A DNA stretch of 64,000 nucleotides. It comes from Lewinellaceae bacterium (GTDB lineage Bacteria; Bacteroidota; Bacteroidia; Chitinophagales; Saprospiraceae). The first letter of the stretch is position 1; every line of letters starts with the position of its first letter. Positions 38,105 to 48,310 of the stretch are shown in pieces. The stretch is from positions 310,001 through 374,000 of the forward strand of contig JACJYO010000004.1 in the NCBI GenBank assembly GCA_020636075.1. The letters run 5' to 3'. Both the position numbers and the translations under genes were made by a program. Below the pieces are notes generated by a model. That model saw only the letters and a list, made by a program, of their open reading frames with translations. It was not told the origin of the DNA and ran no database searches.

Positions 38105-40543
38105 TCACTCGCTCCGCAAACTCTCCACCGGATTGGCCAGTGCCGCCCGCACACTTTGGAAACTTACGGTCAAAAAAGCCACCACCACCGCCAGGGTGCC
38201 GGTCAGGAGAAATACCCACCACTGGATACTAATGCGATAGGCAAAATCGGCCAGCCAGTTATCCATGAAAAAATAGGCGACTGGCGAGGCGATAACGAGC
38301 GCAAAGAGCACCAGTTTCAAAAAATCTTTGGACAACAATCCGACGATGCCGGCCACCGTAGCACCCAGCACTTTGCGCACGCCGATTTCCTTCGTGCGCT
38401 GTGCTATGGTCAGGGTGGCGATTCCGAACAGACCCAGACAGGCGATCAAAATAGCCAGGCCGGTAGCCAATCCAATCAGTTGGCCCAGGCGGCTCTCGGA
38501 GCGGTACTGTTTGTCGAGATTGTTATCGAGAAAAGTATAATCAAAGGCCTGTTCGGGCGCTACTTTTTGCCAGGCCATCCGAAGTTGCGAAATGGTCGCA
38601 GGAATATTTTTACCGGAAATTTTCACCGAAATTTTTGGGTTTGGTGCATCGGCCATGGTAATATCGGAAGCAATCCGCACCAGGCCGACAGGCTCCACCG
38701 CGAGCACCAGCGGCTCCACTTTGGAATGCAGACTTTCAAAATTAAAATCATTGGAAACACCAACCACGTTGTACTCCTGAAACGGGGCTTGCATGGGCTC
38801 TCCAGCCCGAATCCCAAATGCTTTGGAATAGGCTTCGTTGATCACCACCGCTTTCGCATCGGCTGCATTTTGAGCGGGATTGGGATTTCGGCCTTCGGCC
38901 AAATGAATGTCCATCATTGGGATAAACCGCGCGTCAATGCCGTTGACAAAAAAATTCCGGAACACATCCTTTTTTTCGTCCGTGTAACCGACTTTCATCC
39001 AACCCGGCGTTCCGAAGGTGTGGTTGGAGCAACTGAGGTCAATAAAACCGGGTTTTCCAACCAATTCATGCCGCAGGCGTTCGCTGACTTGCTGGCCAAC
39101 TTCATTCAATTTCGTCAACGGTATGCCCGGATCGGTGTAAGGCAAAACCACCACCTGCTCCCGGTCAAAACCGAGGTTTTTTGTTTGTAAAAAATGTAAT
39201 TGTTGCGCCATGACAAACGTGCAGGTAATCAGCAAAATGGAGAGTAAAAACTGGAAGCCCACCAGTCCGCGCAACATGAGGTGTTTTTCAGTGCCAACTT
39301 TGGAAACCGTTCCGTGCAAGGCACGAATTGGTGAAAAACCCGCCTGCAACATGGCGGGGTAGGCACCCGAAAGCAGGCTCAACACCAGGGTCAGGGTTAT
39401 GCAGCCCAAAATGTTTTGAGGGGTAAATCCGAATTCGAGTTGTTTGTCGGTCAGGTTGTTGAAAAACGGCAGGGCGGCTTTTGCCAAAATAACGCCGACC
39501 AGCACGGCTAAACTTGTCGTCAAAACAGCCTCCGTCCAGAACTGCGCCATGAGCTGTTTTTTGCTTGCGCCGATCACCTTCCGAACACCGACATCCTTGG
39601 CCCGGCTCACCGAGCGTCCGATGGCAATGGTGATGAAATTGATGGATGCCAGCAACAGGATGAGCAGGGCTACGCCGGCCAGAATTTTCGGATACCGCGC
39701 ATCGCTCACCAGGGCGATGCCGGTTGGAAATGCACGGTTCAAATGGATATCGCGCAGGGGTTGAAAGCCGACAATGTACTCGCCCGGCTTGTAATCGTCA
39801 GCTACCTTGCCATCGACAAACGGGGCCACTTTAGCCTCCAGGTCGGCAATGGCATTCGTATTGCCCATGAGCACATAGGTTTCCACATTGACCGTTGTCC
39901 AACTCGTTCTGCCGCCTACGGATAGAATAGCCTTGGTGTTTTCAAATGGAATAAGCAGATCATACTGAATGCTGGAATTGCCCGGCGCTTTTTCAATTAT
40001 GCCCGACACGGTATAATCTGTCCATTGGTCATCCATTTTCATGGTCAGGGTTCGCCCCATTGGGAAGGGATCGCCAAAATATTTCTCACCCATCGCCTCT
40101 GTGATCACCACCTGGTGGATTTGTTTCAGCGCCTGATTTTTTTTACCCCGGATTAATTTAAAATCAAACATTTGCAGAAACTCGGGATCAACGGCAAGTA
40201 CCTGCTCCTGCTCCGAAAAATTATCCTTTTTCACCAGCGTATTTGCCTGGAGGTAGCGCGCCAGCCGCTGTATTTCAGGGAAATTCTCCCGAAGTTCCTG
40301 CCCCAGAATGACCGGTGTGACGGTATTAAAAAACACCTCGCCCTGGTAATGCTCCTTTACCCAGGCACGGTAGATGCGATCGCTTTTTTCATGAAACTGA
40401 TCGAACGTCCACTCATCGCGCACGTAAAGCGCCAACAGGAGCACAACGACCGACCCGACCGACAAGCCGAACAGGTTGATGAAGGAATATACCCGGCCAT
40501 TCAGGAGGTTGCGGACAGCTATTTTCAGGTTAGGTATCAACAT
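38105..40543 (-). CDS. MacB/FtsX-like ABC transporter permease (array member 4)
   Basis: 812 residues, same domain order as its neighbours: helix at about 19-41 (FINLFGLSVGSVVVLLLALYV), MacB-PCD-like domain with FHEKSDRIYRAWVKEH, first FtsX block (SINFITIAIGRSVSRAKDVGVRKVIGASKKQL), second periplasmic domain, second FtsX block (RTKEIGVRKVLGATVAGIVGLLSKDFLK), ending NPVESLRSE. Compared with its paralogues the first block has lost the usual NLSTA motif (ITIAIG). The gene lies 76 bp upstream of the 35635 permease and 222 bp downstream of the 40766 permease, both gaps containing hairpins. Confidence 0.9.
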   Translation of the reverse strand: MLIPNLKIAVRNLLNGRVYSFINLFGLSVGSVVVLLLALYVRDEWTFDQFHEKSDRIYRAWVKEHYQGEVFFNTVTPVILGQELRENFPEIQRLARYLQANTLVKKDNFSEQEQVLAVDPEFLQMFDFKLIRGKKNQALKQIHQVVITEAMGEKYFGDPFPMGRTLTMKMDDQWTDYTVSGIIEKAPGNSSIQYDLLIPFENTKAILSVGGRTSWTTVNVETYVLMGNTNAIADLEAKVAPFVDGKVADDYKPGEYIVGFQPLRDIHLNRAFPTGIALVSDARYPKILAGVALLILLLASINFITIAIGRSVSRAKDVGVRKVIGASKKQLMAQFWTEAVLTTSLAVLVGVILAKAALPFFNNLTDKQLEFGFTPQNILGCITLTLVLSLLSGAYPAMLQAGFSPIRALHGTVSKVGTEKHLMLRGLVGFQFLLSILLITCTFVMAQQLHFLQTKNLGFDREQVVVLPYTDPGIPLTKLNEVGQQVSERLRHELVGKPGFIDLSCSNHTFGTPGWMKVGYTDEKKDVFRNFFVNGIDARFIPMMDIHLAEGRNPNPAQNAADAKAVVINEAYSKAFGIRAGEPMQAPFQEYNVVGVSNDFNFESLHSKVEPLVLAVEPVGLVRIASDITMADAPNPKISVKISGKNIPATISQLRMAWQKVAPEQAFDYTFLDNNLDKQYRSESRLGQLIGLATGLAILIACLGLFGIATLTIAQRTKEIGVRKVLGATVAGIVGLLSKDFLKLVLFALVIASPVAYFFMDNWLADFAYRISIQWWVFLLTGTLAVVVAFLTVSFQSVRAALANPVESLRSE

Positions 40544-40637
40544 GGCGTTTTTGTTTTAATTTGAACTTGAATCGGCTTGATTTAGGATCAAACCAGGTGT
40601 ATCTATTTCCTTGAAGGAAGTCGCATTTTTTTTGCAG

Positions 40638-40670
40638 AACGTTGGCAGGGTTCGAAACCCTGCCAACGTT
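40638..40670. repeat. CGTYGGCAGGG hairpin family, copy C
   Basis: AACGTTGGCAGGG, loop TTCGAAA, CCCTGCCAACGTT, perfect arms. It shares the 222-bp gap between permease genes with copy D. Confidence 0.85.
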
Positions 40671-40712
40671 CGATTTATTGTTTTTTTAAATTTGAGTGTG
40701 CTTGATTTATGG

Positions 40713-40745
40713 AACGTCGGCAGGGTTCGAAACCCTGCCGACGTT
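40713..40745. repeat. CGTYGGCAGGG hairpin family, copy D
   Basis: AACGTCGGCAGGG, loop TTCGAAA, CCCTGCCGACGTT, perfect arms. It differs from copy C only by compensating T/C and A/G changes in both arms, so base pairing is kept. Confidence 0.85.
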
Positions 40746-40765
40746 GGCAACCCACGTAAAATAAC

Positions 40766-43216
40766 TCACTCGCTCCGCAAACTCTCCACCGGATTGGCCA
40801 GTGCCGCCCGCATACTCTGAAAACCTACGGTCAAAAAAGCCACCAGCGTCGCTGCGACACCTGCCAGCACAAAAACCCACCAGGGCATATCGATCCGGTA
40901 AGCAAAATCGGCCAGCCAGTTGTGCATCAGAAAATAAGCGACCGGCGCCGCCAACACGATAGCCAGCAACACGAGTTTCAGGAAGTTGGCCGACAACATG
41001 GTCACGATACTGGTCACCGATGCACCCAAAACCTTTCGAATGCCGATTTCTTTGGTCTTTTGCTGGGTCATAAAGGCAATAAGCCCAAACAGCCCTAGCC
41101 CGGCAATAAAAACCGACAACAGTGCAAAAGCGGAAAGCACCGAACCCAGGCGTTTTTCGCTGAAATAGGCGGCGTTGAAATCATCGTCCAGAAAAGAATA
41201 GTCGAAAGGCATGCCGGCAGCAAACTGCTGCCAGAGCCGGTCTGTTTTGTCGATCAGTTGTTTCTCCGCTCCGTTTTGTATGCGTGCTGCGAGATATTGC
41301 CGCCCCAACGAATAGCTCTTCGACGACTCATGAAACAGGGCAAATGGGGTGATGGGGTTGCGAAAATTGAACGCGTGGAAATCCCGCATGATTCCGATAA
41401 CCTGAAATCGCTGGCCGTTGCCACCCGGATAGGTCAGCCATTGGCCGATGGGCTCGGCCCAACCGACGGCTTGCACCGCGGCCTCGTTGAGAATCACAGC
41501 CATGGAATCGGTACCCAGCACCTCATCGAAATTGCGGCCGTCTATGATCTCGATATCCATAGCCGGCACAAAATCATCATCCACGAGATAGGAGCCCAGG
41601 CTCAGGTCTTTGGCCAAACCCGGGTTGTTCTTGTCGGGGTCGGGTACATAAAAATCGCCGAAATAACCGGTGGCTGGCAGGTCGGTCGTCAGGGTGGCTT
41701 TTGTGACGCCAGGAAGTTTCAGGAGCTCTTCCCGGAACGATTCCGCCTGATTGCCGAGGCGTTGCACGTTGGATACGACCAGCACATTGTCCCGCCTAAT
41801 GCCGAGATCAGCCGTGAGCATATAGTCGACTTGCTTCAACACGATGAAGGTGCTGGTGATCAGCCCGACGGAAACTGCAAATTGCAGGACCACCAGTCCA
41901 CTGCGGAGCCCGGCATGGCCGCCCTTAACCGTGGTAAATGAATTTTTCAAAACCGCTGCAGGCCGGAACCCGGAAAGGAAAAAGGCGGGATAACTACCGG
42001 CCAGCAAACCGGTAAGCACGGGCAAGCCGAGTACGACCGCTACCGTCCACGGGCCCAGCAGATCGGTCATTTCAAATTCTTGCCCGACCAGCCGGTTGAA
42101 CAATGGCAGCGCCAATTGCATCAGCACCAGTGCAAGTACGGTAGCCAGCAAACTAAGCACCAGCGTTTCGCCGATAAATTGACCGATCAGCGCCCGCCGG
42201 TCGGAACCCAGTACCTTGCGCACCCCAACCTCCTTGGCTCGCCTGACCGCTTGGGCCGTGCTGAGGTTCATAAAATTGATGCAGGCAAGTAGCAAAATAA
42301 ACAGACCTACCGTTCCGAAAATAAGGATATCCCGTATGTCGCTTCGGTTGTTGATGCCAGACTGGAACTGCCCTGAGCGCAAGTGCAAATCGGTCATGGG
42401 CAACAGGCCGAGTTCCCATTTATTGCCATTGGAGAAAAAATCGTCAATATTCTGACCAATACGCCGAAAGGCGCTCGCGGCGTTTTTCCGCACCATTGGC
42501 GGAAATTTGGCCTCCAGTGCCAGGCGCTCGTTTTGGGCCAACGGCCGCTTGGTGCGCACGAACGTTTCCATTTGCAACCAGACCCAACTCCAACTGAATT
42601 GCTTTACCGTTGGGAAAGCCGCAACGGGCATGAGCATATCGAACTGGAGCGACGATTGTTTGGGCAGATCCCGTAAAATGCCCGTTACCCGGAATACCCG
42701 CGCTCCGACCTCGATTTCTTTACCAAAGGCCGGCTTATCGCCAAAATATTTTTGGGCAGCCGTCTGCGTCAACACGATCGAATGGGCATCGTTCAGGCAG
42801 GTCAGCTGGTCGCCGTCGATTAGTGGAAAATCAAACAGGGTCAGAAAATTGGAATCGACAGCCCAGGCATTTTGTTCTGTAAAATGCACGTCGGCCCGGC
42901 CCAGCACCAGGTCGCCGGGGCGGAAAATCCGGGTGTAACTTTCGATCTCCGGGAAGGTTTCCAGCAGCGTGGCGCCTACAGGCGGCGGACTTGTGGTCGT
43001 CTGGAATTTTTCACCACCAAATGAAGCGGACACCGTTACCTGGTAAATCCGGTCTCCATCTGTCAAAAATTTGTCGAAACCCGATTCAAATTGCAGGTAG
43101 GTCGCAATCAGGAAACAAGCAAGCAGGCCTACCGCCAGCCCACTGATATTGATGAAGCCGTGCAACTTGTTTTTGCGCAGGTTGCGCAGGGTAATTTTCA
43201 TAAAATTTAATATCAT
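40766..43216 (-). CDS. MacB/FtsX-like ABC transporter permease (array member 3)
   Basis: 816 residues. N-terminal helix INISGLAVGLLACFLIATYLQ, periplasmic domain with FDKFLTDGDRIYQVTVSASF, first FtsX block ACINFMNLSTAQAVRRAKEVGVRKVLGSDRRALIGQFIGE (about 310-350), second domain (DMEIIDGRNFDEVLG near 565), and final FtsX block KTKEIGIRKVLGASVTSIVTMLSANFLKLVLL, ending NPVESLRSE. Its C-terminal coding sequence is almost identical in nucleotides to those of the genes at 38105 and 43260. A 43-bp gap separates it from the preceding gene. Probably cotranscribed. Confidence 0.9.
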   Translation of the reverse strand: MILNFMKITLRNLRKNKLHGFINISGLAVGLLACFLIATYLQFESGFDKFLTDGDRIYQVTVSASFGGEKFQTTTSPPPVGATLLETFPEIESYTRIFRPGDLVLGRADVHFTEQNAWAVDSNFLTLFDFPLIDGDQLTCLNDAHSIVLTQTAAQKYFGDKPAFGKEIEVGARVFRVTGILRDLPKQSSLQFDMLMPVAAFPTVKQFSWSWVWLQMETFVRTKRPLAQNERLALEAKFPPMVRKNAASAFRRIGQNIDDFFSNGNKWELGLLPMTDLHLRSGQFQSGINNRSDIRDILIFGTVGLFILLLACINFMNLSTAQAVRRAKEVGVRKVLGSDRRALIGQFIGETLVLSLLATVLALVLMQLALPLFNRLVGQEFEMTDLLGPWTVAVVLGLPVLTGLLAGSYPAFFLSGFRPAAVLKNSFTTVKGGHAGLRSGLVVLQFAVSVGLITSTFIVLKQVDYMLTADLGIRRDNVLVVSNVQRLGNQAESFREELLKLPGVTKATLTTDLPATGYFGDFYVPDPDKNNPGLAKDLSLGSYLVDDDFVPAMDIEIIDGRNFDEVLGTDSMAVILNEAAVQAVGWAEPIGQWLTYPGGNGQRFQVIGIMRDFHAFNFRNPITPFALFHESSKSYSLGRQYLAARIQNGAEKQLIDKTDRLWQQFAAGMPFDYSFLDDDFNAAYFSEKRLGSVLSAFALLSVFIAGLGLFGLIAFMTQQKTKEIGIRKVLGASVTSIVTMLSANFLKLVLLAIVLAAPVAYFLMHNWLADFAYRIDMPWWVFVLAGVAATLVAFLTVGFQSMRAALANPVESLRSE

Positions 43217-43259
43217 CGCTCAGGTAAAATTTGGGAAACAGGGCGTCTCCCGGATTAAC

Positions 43260-45692
43260 TCACTCGCTCCGCAAACTCTCCACCGGATTGGCCAGCGCCG
43301 CCCGCATGCTCTGAAAACCTACGGTCAAAAAAGCCACCAGCGCCGCCACAACTCCCGCCAGCACAAATACCCACCACTGCATATCGATGCGGTAGGCAAA
43401 GTCGGCCAGCCACTGGCTCATGAAGTAGTACGCCACCGGCGAAGCAATGAGCAGGGCCAGCAGCACCAGCAACAAAAAGTCTTTGGACAACAGCCCGACA
43501 ATACCGCTCACTGTAGCGCCCAATACCTTGCGCACACCGATTTCCTTGACCCGCTGTTGCGCGGCATGCGTAGCCAGTCCGAACAAACCCAGACAGGATA
43601 TCAGAATCGCCAACAAGCCAAAACCCTTGCAGGTCGCCGACAGGCGGTTTTCATCTTCGTAAAACCGGGCAATTTCCTCATCGAGAAAACGGCCCTGGAA
43701 CACCTGCTCGGGCATCACCTTGTCGAAGCTGCGCTGCATGGCCGCCAGGCTACCGGAAATATTGTCGGGGCGCAATTTCACTGCGGTAATCCAGTAGTAA
43801 TCGAGCAGGGTGGTCATGATCAGCGGTTCGTGTTCCTGATGCAGGCTGTGCGTGTGAAAATCTTCCACCACACCCGTCAGTTCCACCGGTCGACGGCCGC
43901 CGAGGTAGAGTTTTTGCCCAACCACCTCCGCCGGGTTGTCGATACCCAGTTTGCGCAGCAGGGTCATGTTCACCACGCCTTTGCGGACGGTATCCGAGGG
44001 GTCGTACCAGGTGCCGGCCAGTAGTTTGAGGCCATAGGTTTTTTGGTAATCGGCGTCGCAATATTTGAGGCTGATGCTGTACGGTTCGTCTTCGGGCCGG
44101 GAGCCATAGCGGAAGTTTTGCGCCCAGGTATTTCCCGACAGGGGCTGATCGCTGCTGTAGCTGACGGTTTCGACCGATGGGATCTGGAGCAATTCCTGTT
44201 TCAGGGCCGAATGCCGGGCCAGGGCCGAACTGTCGACGCCCACGCCGAAGGTGTACACCAGGTCCTGGGCAAAACCCAGGTCGCGCGAGCGAATGTAGTC
44301 CAACTGCATCAGCGTGATGATGGCGCCGATGATCAGACCTTGCGCGATAACGAATTGCAAAACGACCAGCGATTTGCGCAGCGAAGCACCGGCAAATTTG
44401 TTGTGCTGTGCGGTGTTTTTCAAGGCCGTAACCGGTTTGAAACTAGCCAGGGCCAGGGCAGGGTAGAGCCCTGCAAATACCGTGACCAATGTTGCCAGCA
44501 GCCCCATAAAAATCCACACGACCGGATCGGCGAAAAAGGGCAGGGTGTCGGGCACATCCGAAACGTATTTGAGCAACGGTGCACACAGCGAGGCCAGCCC
44601 GGCGCCTGCCAGCACAGCCACCACGACCACGATACCGGTTTCACTCAAAAATTGACCGGCCAACTGGCTGCGCCCTCCACCGAGGGTTTTGCGCACCCCG
44701 ACTTCCTTGGCCCGCAGCGCCGACTGGGCCGTGGCCAGGTTGATGAAGTTGAAGCAGGCCATCACCAGGATCAGGATACCGATAGCCGCCAGGATGCGGA
44801 GCCGGGCCTTGCTTACCCGGTGCGTGCCGGAGTTGTGCAGATCTTCGTTAAAATGCAGGTCGGAAAGCGGCTGCAGGTAGTGCGCCCTGAATTTCCGGCT
44901 GTTTTTTCCTTTGTATTCCGTTTCGCCAACCTTCGCAAGTGCGGCATTGGCGGCATCCAACTGGTCGGGCCGGTTCAGGAGGGCAAACACCTGGTTGTTG
45001 GAGCTGCAACTGCCCCATTCGTAGTCGTAGAAAAAATAATCGGGATAGGCCTTGAAGGTTTCCCAACTGGAAAAAAACGGGCTGGGAAAATCGCAGTCAT
45101 CCGGCAAATCGGCTACCACGCCGGTGACGGTGGCTGTCACCACATTGTCGAGCACCAGTTGTTGCCCCATGGCCGCTTCGGGGCTTGCGAAAAACTTTCG
45201 GGCATAGCGCTCCGTCAGCACGATGACATTGGGCGTTGACACCGCAGTTTCCGGGTCGCCAGCCAGCCAGTTGAGGTTGAATATTTTGAAAAAAGCAGGC
45301 TCCACGAAAAAGGCGGTTTCCCCTTCGGCCATGTTGAATTTTTTCAATGGCGGACCGCCTTGCGGATCGGGTAGCGAGACGGTCACCCAAAATTCATGGG
45401 TTCGGCTCATCAGTTCAAACTGCGGCACCGTTTGCTCCATAACGTCCATGGCCGGTATGGGCGTGCAGGTGCTGGGCTTTTGCTCGCCGTTGGCATTGGT
45501 TATCCTGGCCACCACCCGCCCAATGCGCTCGTAGTTTTTAAAATTTTTATTGAAACCCAATTCGTAGCGCACCATGCGAAAAATAAGCAGCGCGGCAGCA
45601 ACGCCAGCCGTCAGCCCGATTAGCGTAACGGCGGTGTAAATCTTGTTTTTCCGAAGGGTACGGAAAGCGACTTTCAGGTTGTTTAGCAACAT
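43260..45692 (-). CDS. MacB/FtsX-like ABC transporter permease (array member 2)
   Basis: 810 residues, the same design: helix TAVTLIGLTAGVAAALLIFRM, periplasmic region with GFNKNFKNYERIGRVVARIT, first FtsX block CFNFINLATAQSALRAKEVGVRKTLGGGRSQLAGQFLSETG, second periplasmic domain, second block AAQQRVKEIGVRKVLGATVSGIVGLLSKDFLLL, end NPVESLRSE. The periplasmic domains differ strongly from those of its neighbours while the FtsX blocks are conserved, suggesting different clients with a shared ATPase. The gap to the upstream permease is 70 bp. Confidence 0.9.
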   Translation of the reverse strand: MLLNNLKVAFRTLRKNKIYTAVTLIGLTAGVAAALLIFRMVRYELGFNKNFKNYERIGRVVARITNANGEQKPSTCTPIPAMDVMEQTVPQFELMSRTHEFWVTVSLPDPQGGPPLKKFNMAEGETAFFVEPAFFKIFNLNWLAGDPETAVSTPNVIVLTERYARKFFASPEAAMGQQLVLDNVVTATVTGVVADLPDDCDFPSPFFSSWETFKAYPDYFFYDYEWGSCSSNNQVFALLNRPDQLDAANAALAKVGETEYKGKNSRKFRAHYLQPLSDLHFNEDLHNSGTHRVSKARLRILAAIGILILVMACFNFINLATAQSALRAKEVGVRKTLGGGRSQLAGQFLSETGIVVVVAVLAGAGLASLCAPLLKYVSDVPDTLPFFADPVVWIFMGLLATLVTVFAGLYPALALASFKPVTALKNTAQHNKFAGASLRKSLVVLQFVIAQGLIIGAIITLMQLDYIRSRDLGFAQDLVYTFGVGVDSSALARHSALKQELLQIPSVETVSYSSDQPLSGNTWAQNFRYGSRPEDEPYSISLKYCDADYQKTYGLKLLAGTWYDPSDTVRKGVVNMTLLRKLGIDNPAEVVGQKLYLGGRRPVELTGVVEDFHTHSLHQEHEPLIMTTLLDYYWITAVKLRPDNISGSLAAMQRSFDKVMPEQVFQGRFLDEEIARFYEDENRLSATCKGFGLLAILISCLGLFGLATHAAQQRVKEIGVRKVLGATVSGIVGLLSKDFLLLVLLALLIASPVAYYFMSQWLADFAYRIDMQWWVFVLAGVVAALVAFLTVGFQSMRAALANPVESLRSE

Positions 45693-45762
45693 TTATTTTT
45701 CATTTTTTAAGTACAAACCAGCGAAAACGGTTAATCAAATGCGAGCCTTGGTAACCCTGCAG

Positions 45763-48141
45763 TTACTCGCTTCGGAGCGACTGTACAGGGTCGGCCAGCG
45801 CTGCTTTCAAACTTTGAAATCCTACAGTCAGAAAAGCAACTGCCACTGCGAGAATCCCTACCATCGGAAATACCCACCAGGAAATAGAAATGTGGTAAGC
45901 AAAACCATCCAGCCATTTTTCCATGAAAAAATACGCCAGCGGCGAGGCTAGGAGCAGGGCCAAAATGACCAGGAGCAGAAAGTCGGTGGATAACAGGCTG
46001 ACAATGCCTGCCGTGCTTGCACCCAGTACCTTGCGGATACCAATTTCTTTGGTGCGCTGTTCGGCAGAAAATGCGGCAAGGCCAAACAAGCCAAGACAGG
46101 AAATCAAAATGGCCAGTCCCGCAAAATATTTTGACAAGGTCGAAACCCGCTGCTCGGCCACATACATGGCTTGAAAATCTTCGTCCAAAAAGCGAAACTG
46201 GAACGCATAGCCGGGGTTTATTTTTTCATACAACTCTTGCAGCCGTGTCAGGGTTTCGGGTTCTTGCCCGGCGGCAATCCGGACCATCAGATGGGTAGAT
46301 TCCCGGGGCCGGAACAGCATGAACATTGGCTTCACTTTTTCGTGCAGCGAGTAGGAGTGAAAATCCTTCACCACACCTACGATATGTTTTTCGCCAGAGT
46401 AATGCCGAACCGTTTTCCCAATCGGATCTTTCATTCCCATAATCTGAATGGCGGCTTCATTGAAGATGATGCCGGTGCTGTCGGTGCCGTATTTTTTTGA
46501 AAAGCTACGCCCTTCACGGAGTTCCATACCCAGTGTTTCGATCAGCCCGTCGCTCACGCTGACTTCTCCAAACGCATAATCGGCGTCGGGCGCTTTTCCT
46601 TCCCAACTGATGCCTTGCGTCCAGTTCCCCTTGCCAATCAGCAGGCTGGTGGTAGCGGCCCGCTCAACGCCGGGGATTTCCCGTACCTCCGATAAAAACG
46701 TTTCTTTTTCCAGGCTTACCCTTCTCTCCAGTTCATTACTGATGACATTGTTTTTATTGAAACCAAGATTTTTATGCTGGATGTATTCGATCTGTTTGTA
46801 GATAACCATAACTCCTACGATGAGGACCACCGATATGCCAAATTGAAACACAACCAGGCCTTTACGGATAAACAATTCACTGACGGAAGACTTGAGTTTC
46901 CCTTTCAAGACCTGCACGGGGTCAAAACCCGAGAGGTATAATGCGGGGTAACTTCCTGCCAGCACGCCTGTCAGTAGCGTAATGCCCAGTATGGTTGATA
47001 TAAACCCGGCATTGTACTGAAGTATCAAACTTTTGCCTGTGATAAAATTGAATTGTGGCAGAAACAGCTCTACGATAAAAACAGCGATGCACATGGACAA
47101 AACAGCGATCGCGACGGATTCAGTCAGGTATTGAAAAACCAGCGCGGAACGGCTCGCACCGATTGTTTTGCGCACACCCACTTCTTTTGCTTTTCGGCTG
47201 GATCGGGCTGTGGACAAATTCATAAAATTGATGCAGGCAATCGCCAAAATAAACAGGGCAATGATGGAAAACAACCGCACGTATTCAATCCTGCCACCCG
47301 CTTGTACTCCGTTTTCATAGTTGCCATGCAGGTATCGTTCCGAGTAGGGCCGGACAAAAATCGAGAGGGTCGATTGCGCCCATTTTCCTTTTATGAAATT
47401 CTTGATTTTGGCATTGAAAGCGTCCACATCTGTTCCTTTTTTCAATACCAGGTAGGCATACGCGTAGTAGTTTCCCCAGTGCACCCGACTTTTTCCCATC
47501 AGGTTCTCTTCAAAATAGTTGAAGGGCATTACGAAGTCAAACTGCTCGGAAGAGTTGGCAGGAACATCTTTAAATATCCCTGAAACGACCACCTTATCCT
47601 TGTAACCGTAAATCTCCCAATCCAGGGTTTTACCAATAACAGCATCTGTTGTGTTGAAAAGTTTTTTAGCCAGTGATTCCGACAGCACGATGTTGCTTTT
47701 GTCTGCGAGCACCTGCTGTTTGGTTCCGGCGATCAGGTCGTACGAGAACGCGGAAAAGAATTCGGCTCCGGCAAACCGGCCCGGGGCTTTAATGTGTTTG
47801 GTGTCGGTTGAGATGGTAATGATTTCACTGCCATTCAAACTGCCGCTCATGGTAGGTACTGCGGTTTCTACCTCCGGAAATTCGGCTTTCAGCGCTGGTG
47901 CCAGTAACCCGGGAACATCTGGCAGGGTTTCCACGCCGTCGGTATGGTGGTGGTTGGCCATGACCCGGTACAGTTGGCTGTTTTTTTCATGGAATTTATC
48001 AAAATGCAATTCGTCATTTACCCAAAGATAAATCAGCAGCGAACAAGCCAAACCAGTGGAGAGGCCAATCAGATTAATGAAAAACGTGCCTTTGAACCGT
48101 TTGAAATTTCGGAAAAGCAAAAGCAGCTGTTGACGTAGCAT
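45763..48141 (-). CDS. MacB/FtsX-like ABC transporter permease (array member 1, first in transcription order)
   Basis: 792 residues from ATG 48141 (MLRQQLLLLFRNFKRF...). A longer frame to 48471 overlaps the neighbouring 2H phosphoesterase gene and its extra residues look non-coding. Helix FINLIGLSTGLACSLLIYLWV, periplasmic domain with FDKFHEKNSQLYRVMANHHHTDGVETLP, first FtsX block CINFMNLSTARSSRKAKEVGVRKTIGASRSALVFQYLTES, second domain (MELREGRSFSKKYG) and second block RTKEIGIRKVLGASTAGIVSLLSTDF, ending DPVQSLRSE. It is the most diverged C-terminus of the five. The 169 bp upstream contain no clear -7 element. Confidence 0.9.
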   Translation of the reverse strand: MLRQQLLLLFRNFKRFKGTFFINLIGLSTGLACSLLIYLWVNDELHFDKFHEKNSQLYRVMANHHHTDGVETLPDVPGLLAPALKAEFPEVETAVPTMSGSLNGSEIITISTDTKHIKAPGRFAGAEFFSAFSYDLIAGTKQQVLADKSNIVLSESLAKKLFNTTDAVIGKTLDWEIYGYKDKVVVSGIFKDVPANSSEQFDFVMPFNYFEENLMGKSRVHWGNYYAYAYLVLKKGTDVDAFNAKIKNFIKGKWAQSTLSIFVRPYSERYLHGNYENGVQAGGRIEYVRLFSIIALFILAIACINFMNLSTARSSRKAKEVGVRKTIGASRSALVFQYLTESVAIAVLSMCIAVFIVELFLPQFNFITGKSLILQYNAGFISTILGITLLTGVLAGSYPALYLSGFDPVQVLKGKLKSSVSELFIRKGLVVFQFGISVVLIVGVMVIYKQIEYIQHKNLGFNKNNVISNELERRVSLEKETFLSEVREIPGVERAATTSLLIGKGNWTQGISWEGKAPDADYAFGEVSVSDGLIETLGMELREGRSFSKKYGTDSTGIIFNEAAIQIMGMKDPIGKTVRHYSGEKHIVGVVKDFHSYSLHEKVKPMFMLFRPRESTHLMVRIAAGQEPETLTRLQELYEKINPGYAFQFRFLDEDFQAMYVAEQRVSTLSKYFAGLAILISCLGLFGLAAFSAEQRTKEIGIRKVLGASTAGIVSLLSTDFLLLVILALLLASPLAYFFMEKWLDGFAYHISISWWVFPMVGILAVAVAFLTVGFQSLKAALADPVQSLRSE

Positions 48142-48310
48142 AAGTACCAGGGTGAATGGATGAAAAGAATTGCACCTACTTTGGTTCAATTGATGTGCCA
48201 GTCCAACAAGGTGCTGAAAACCAATGGTTTTCATTGCTCTTTGTTGGAAAAGGTGTTCATTATCGAACAGGAAGGTGTGCGGAGGTGGACAGTGTCCGAG
48301 GGGTGGAATA

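Noticed and set aside
44043..45239. Open frame (398 codons) opposite a permease gene
   Set aside because: Antisense shadow; the permease on the other strand has conserved FtsX blocks.
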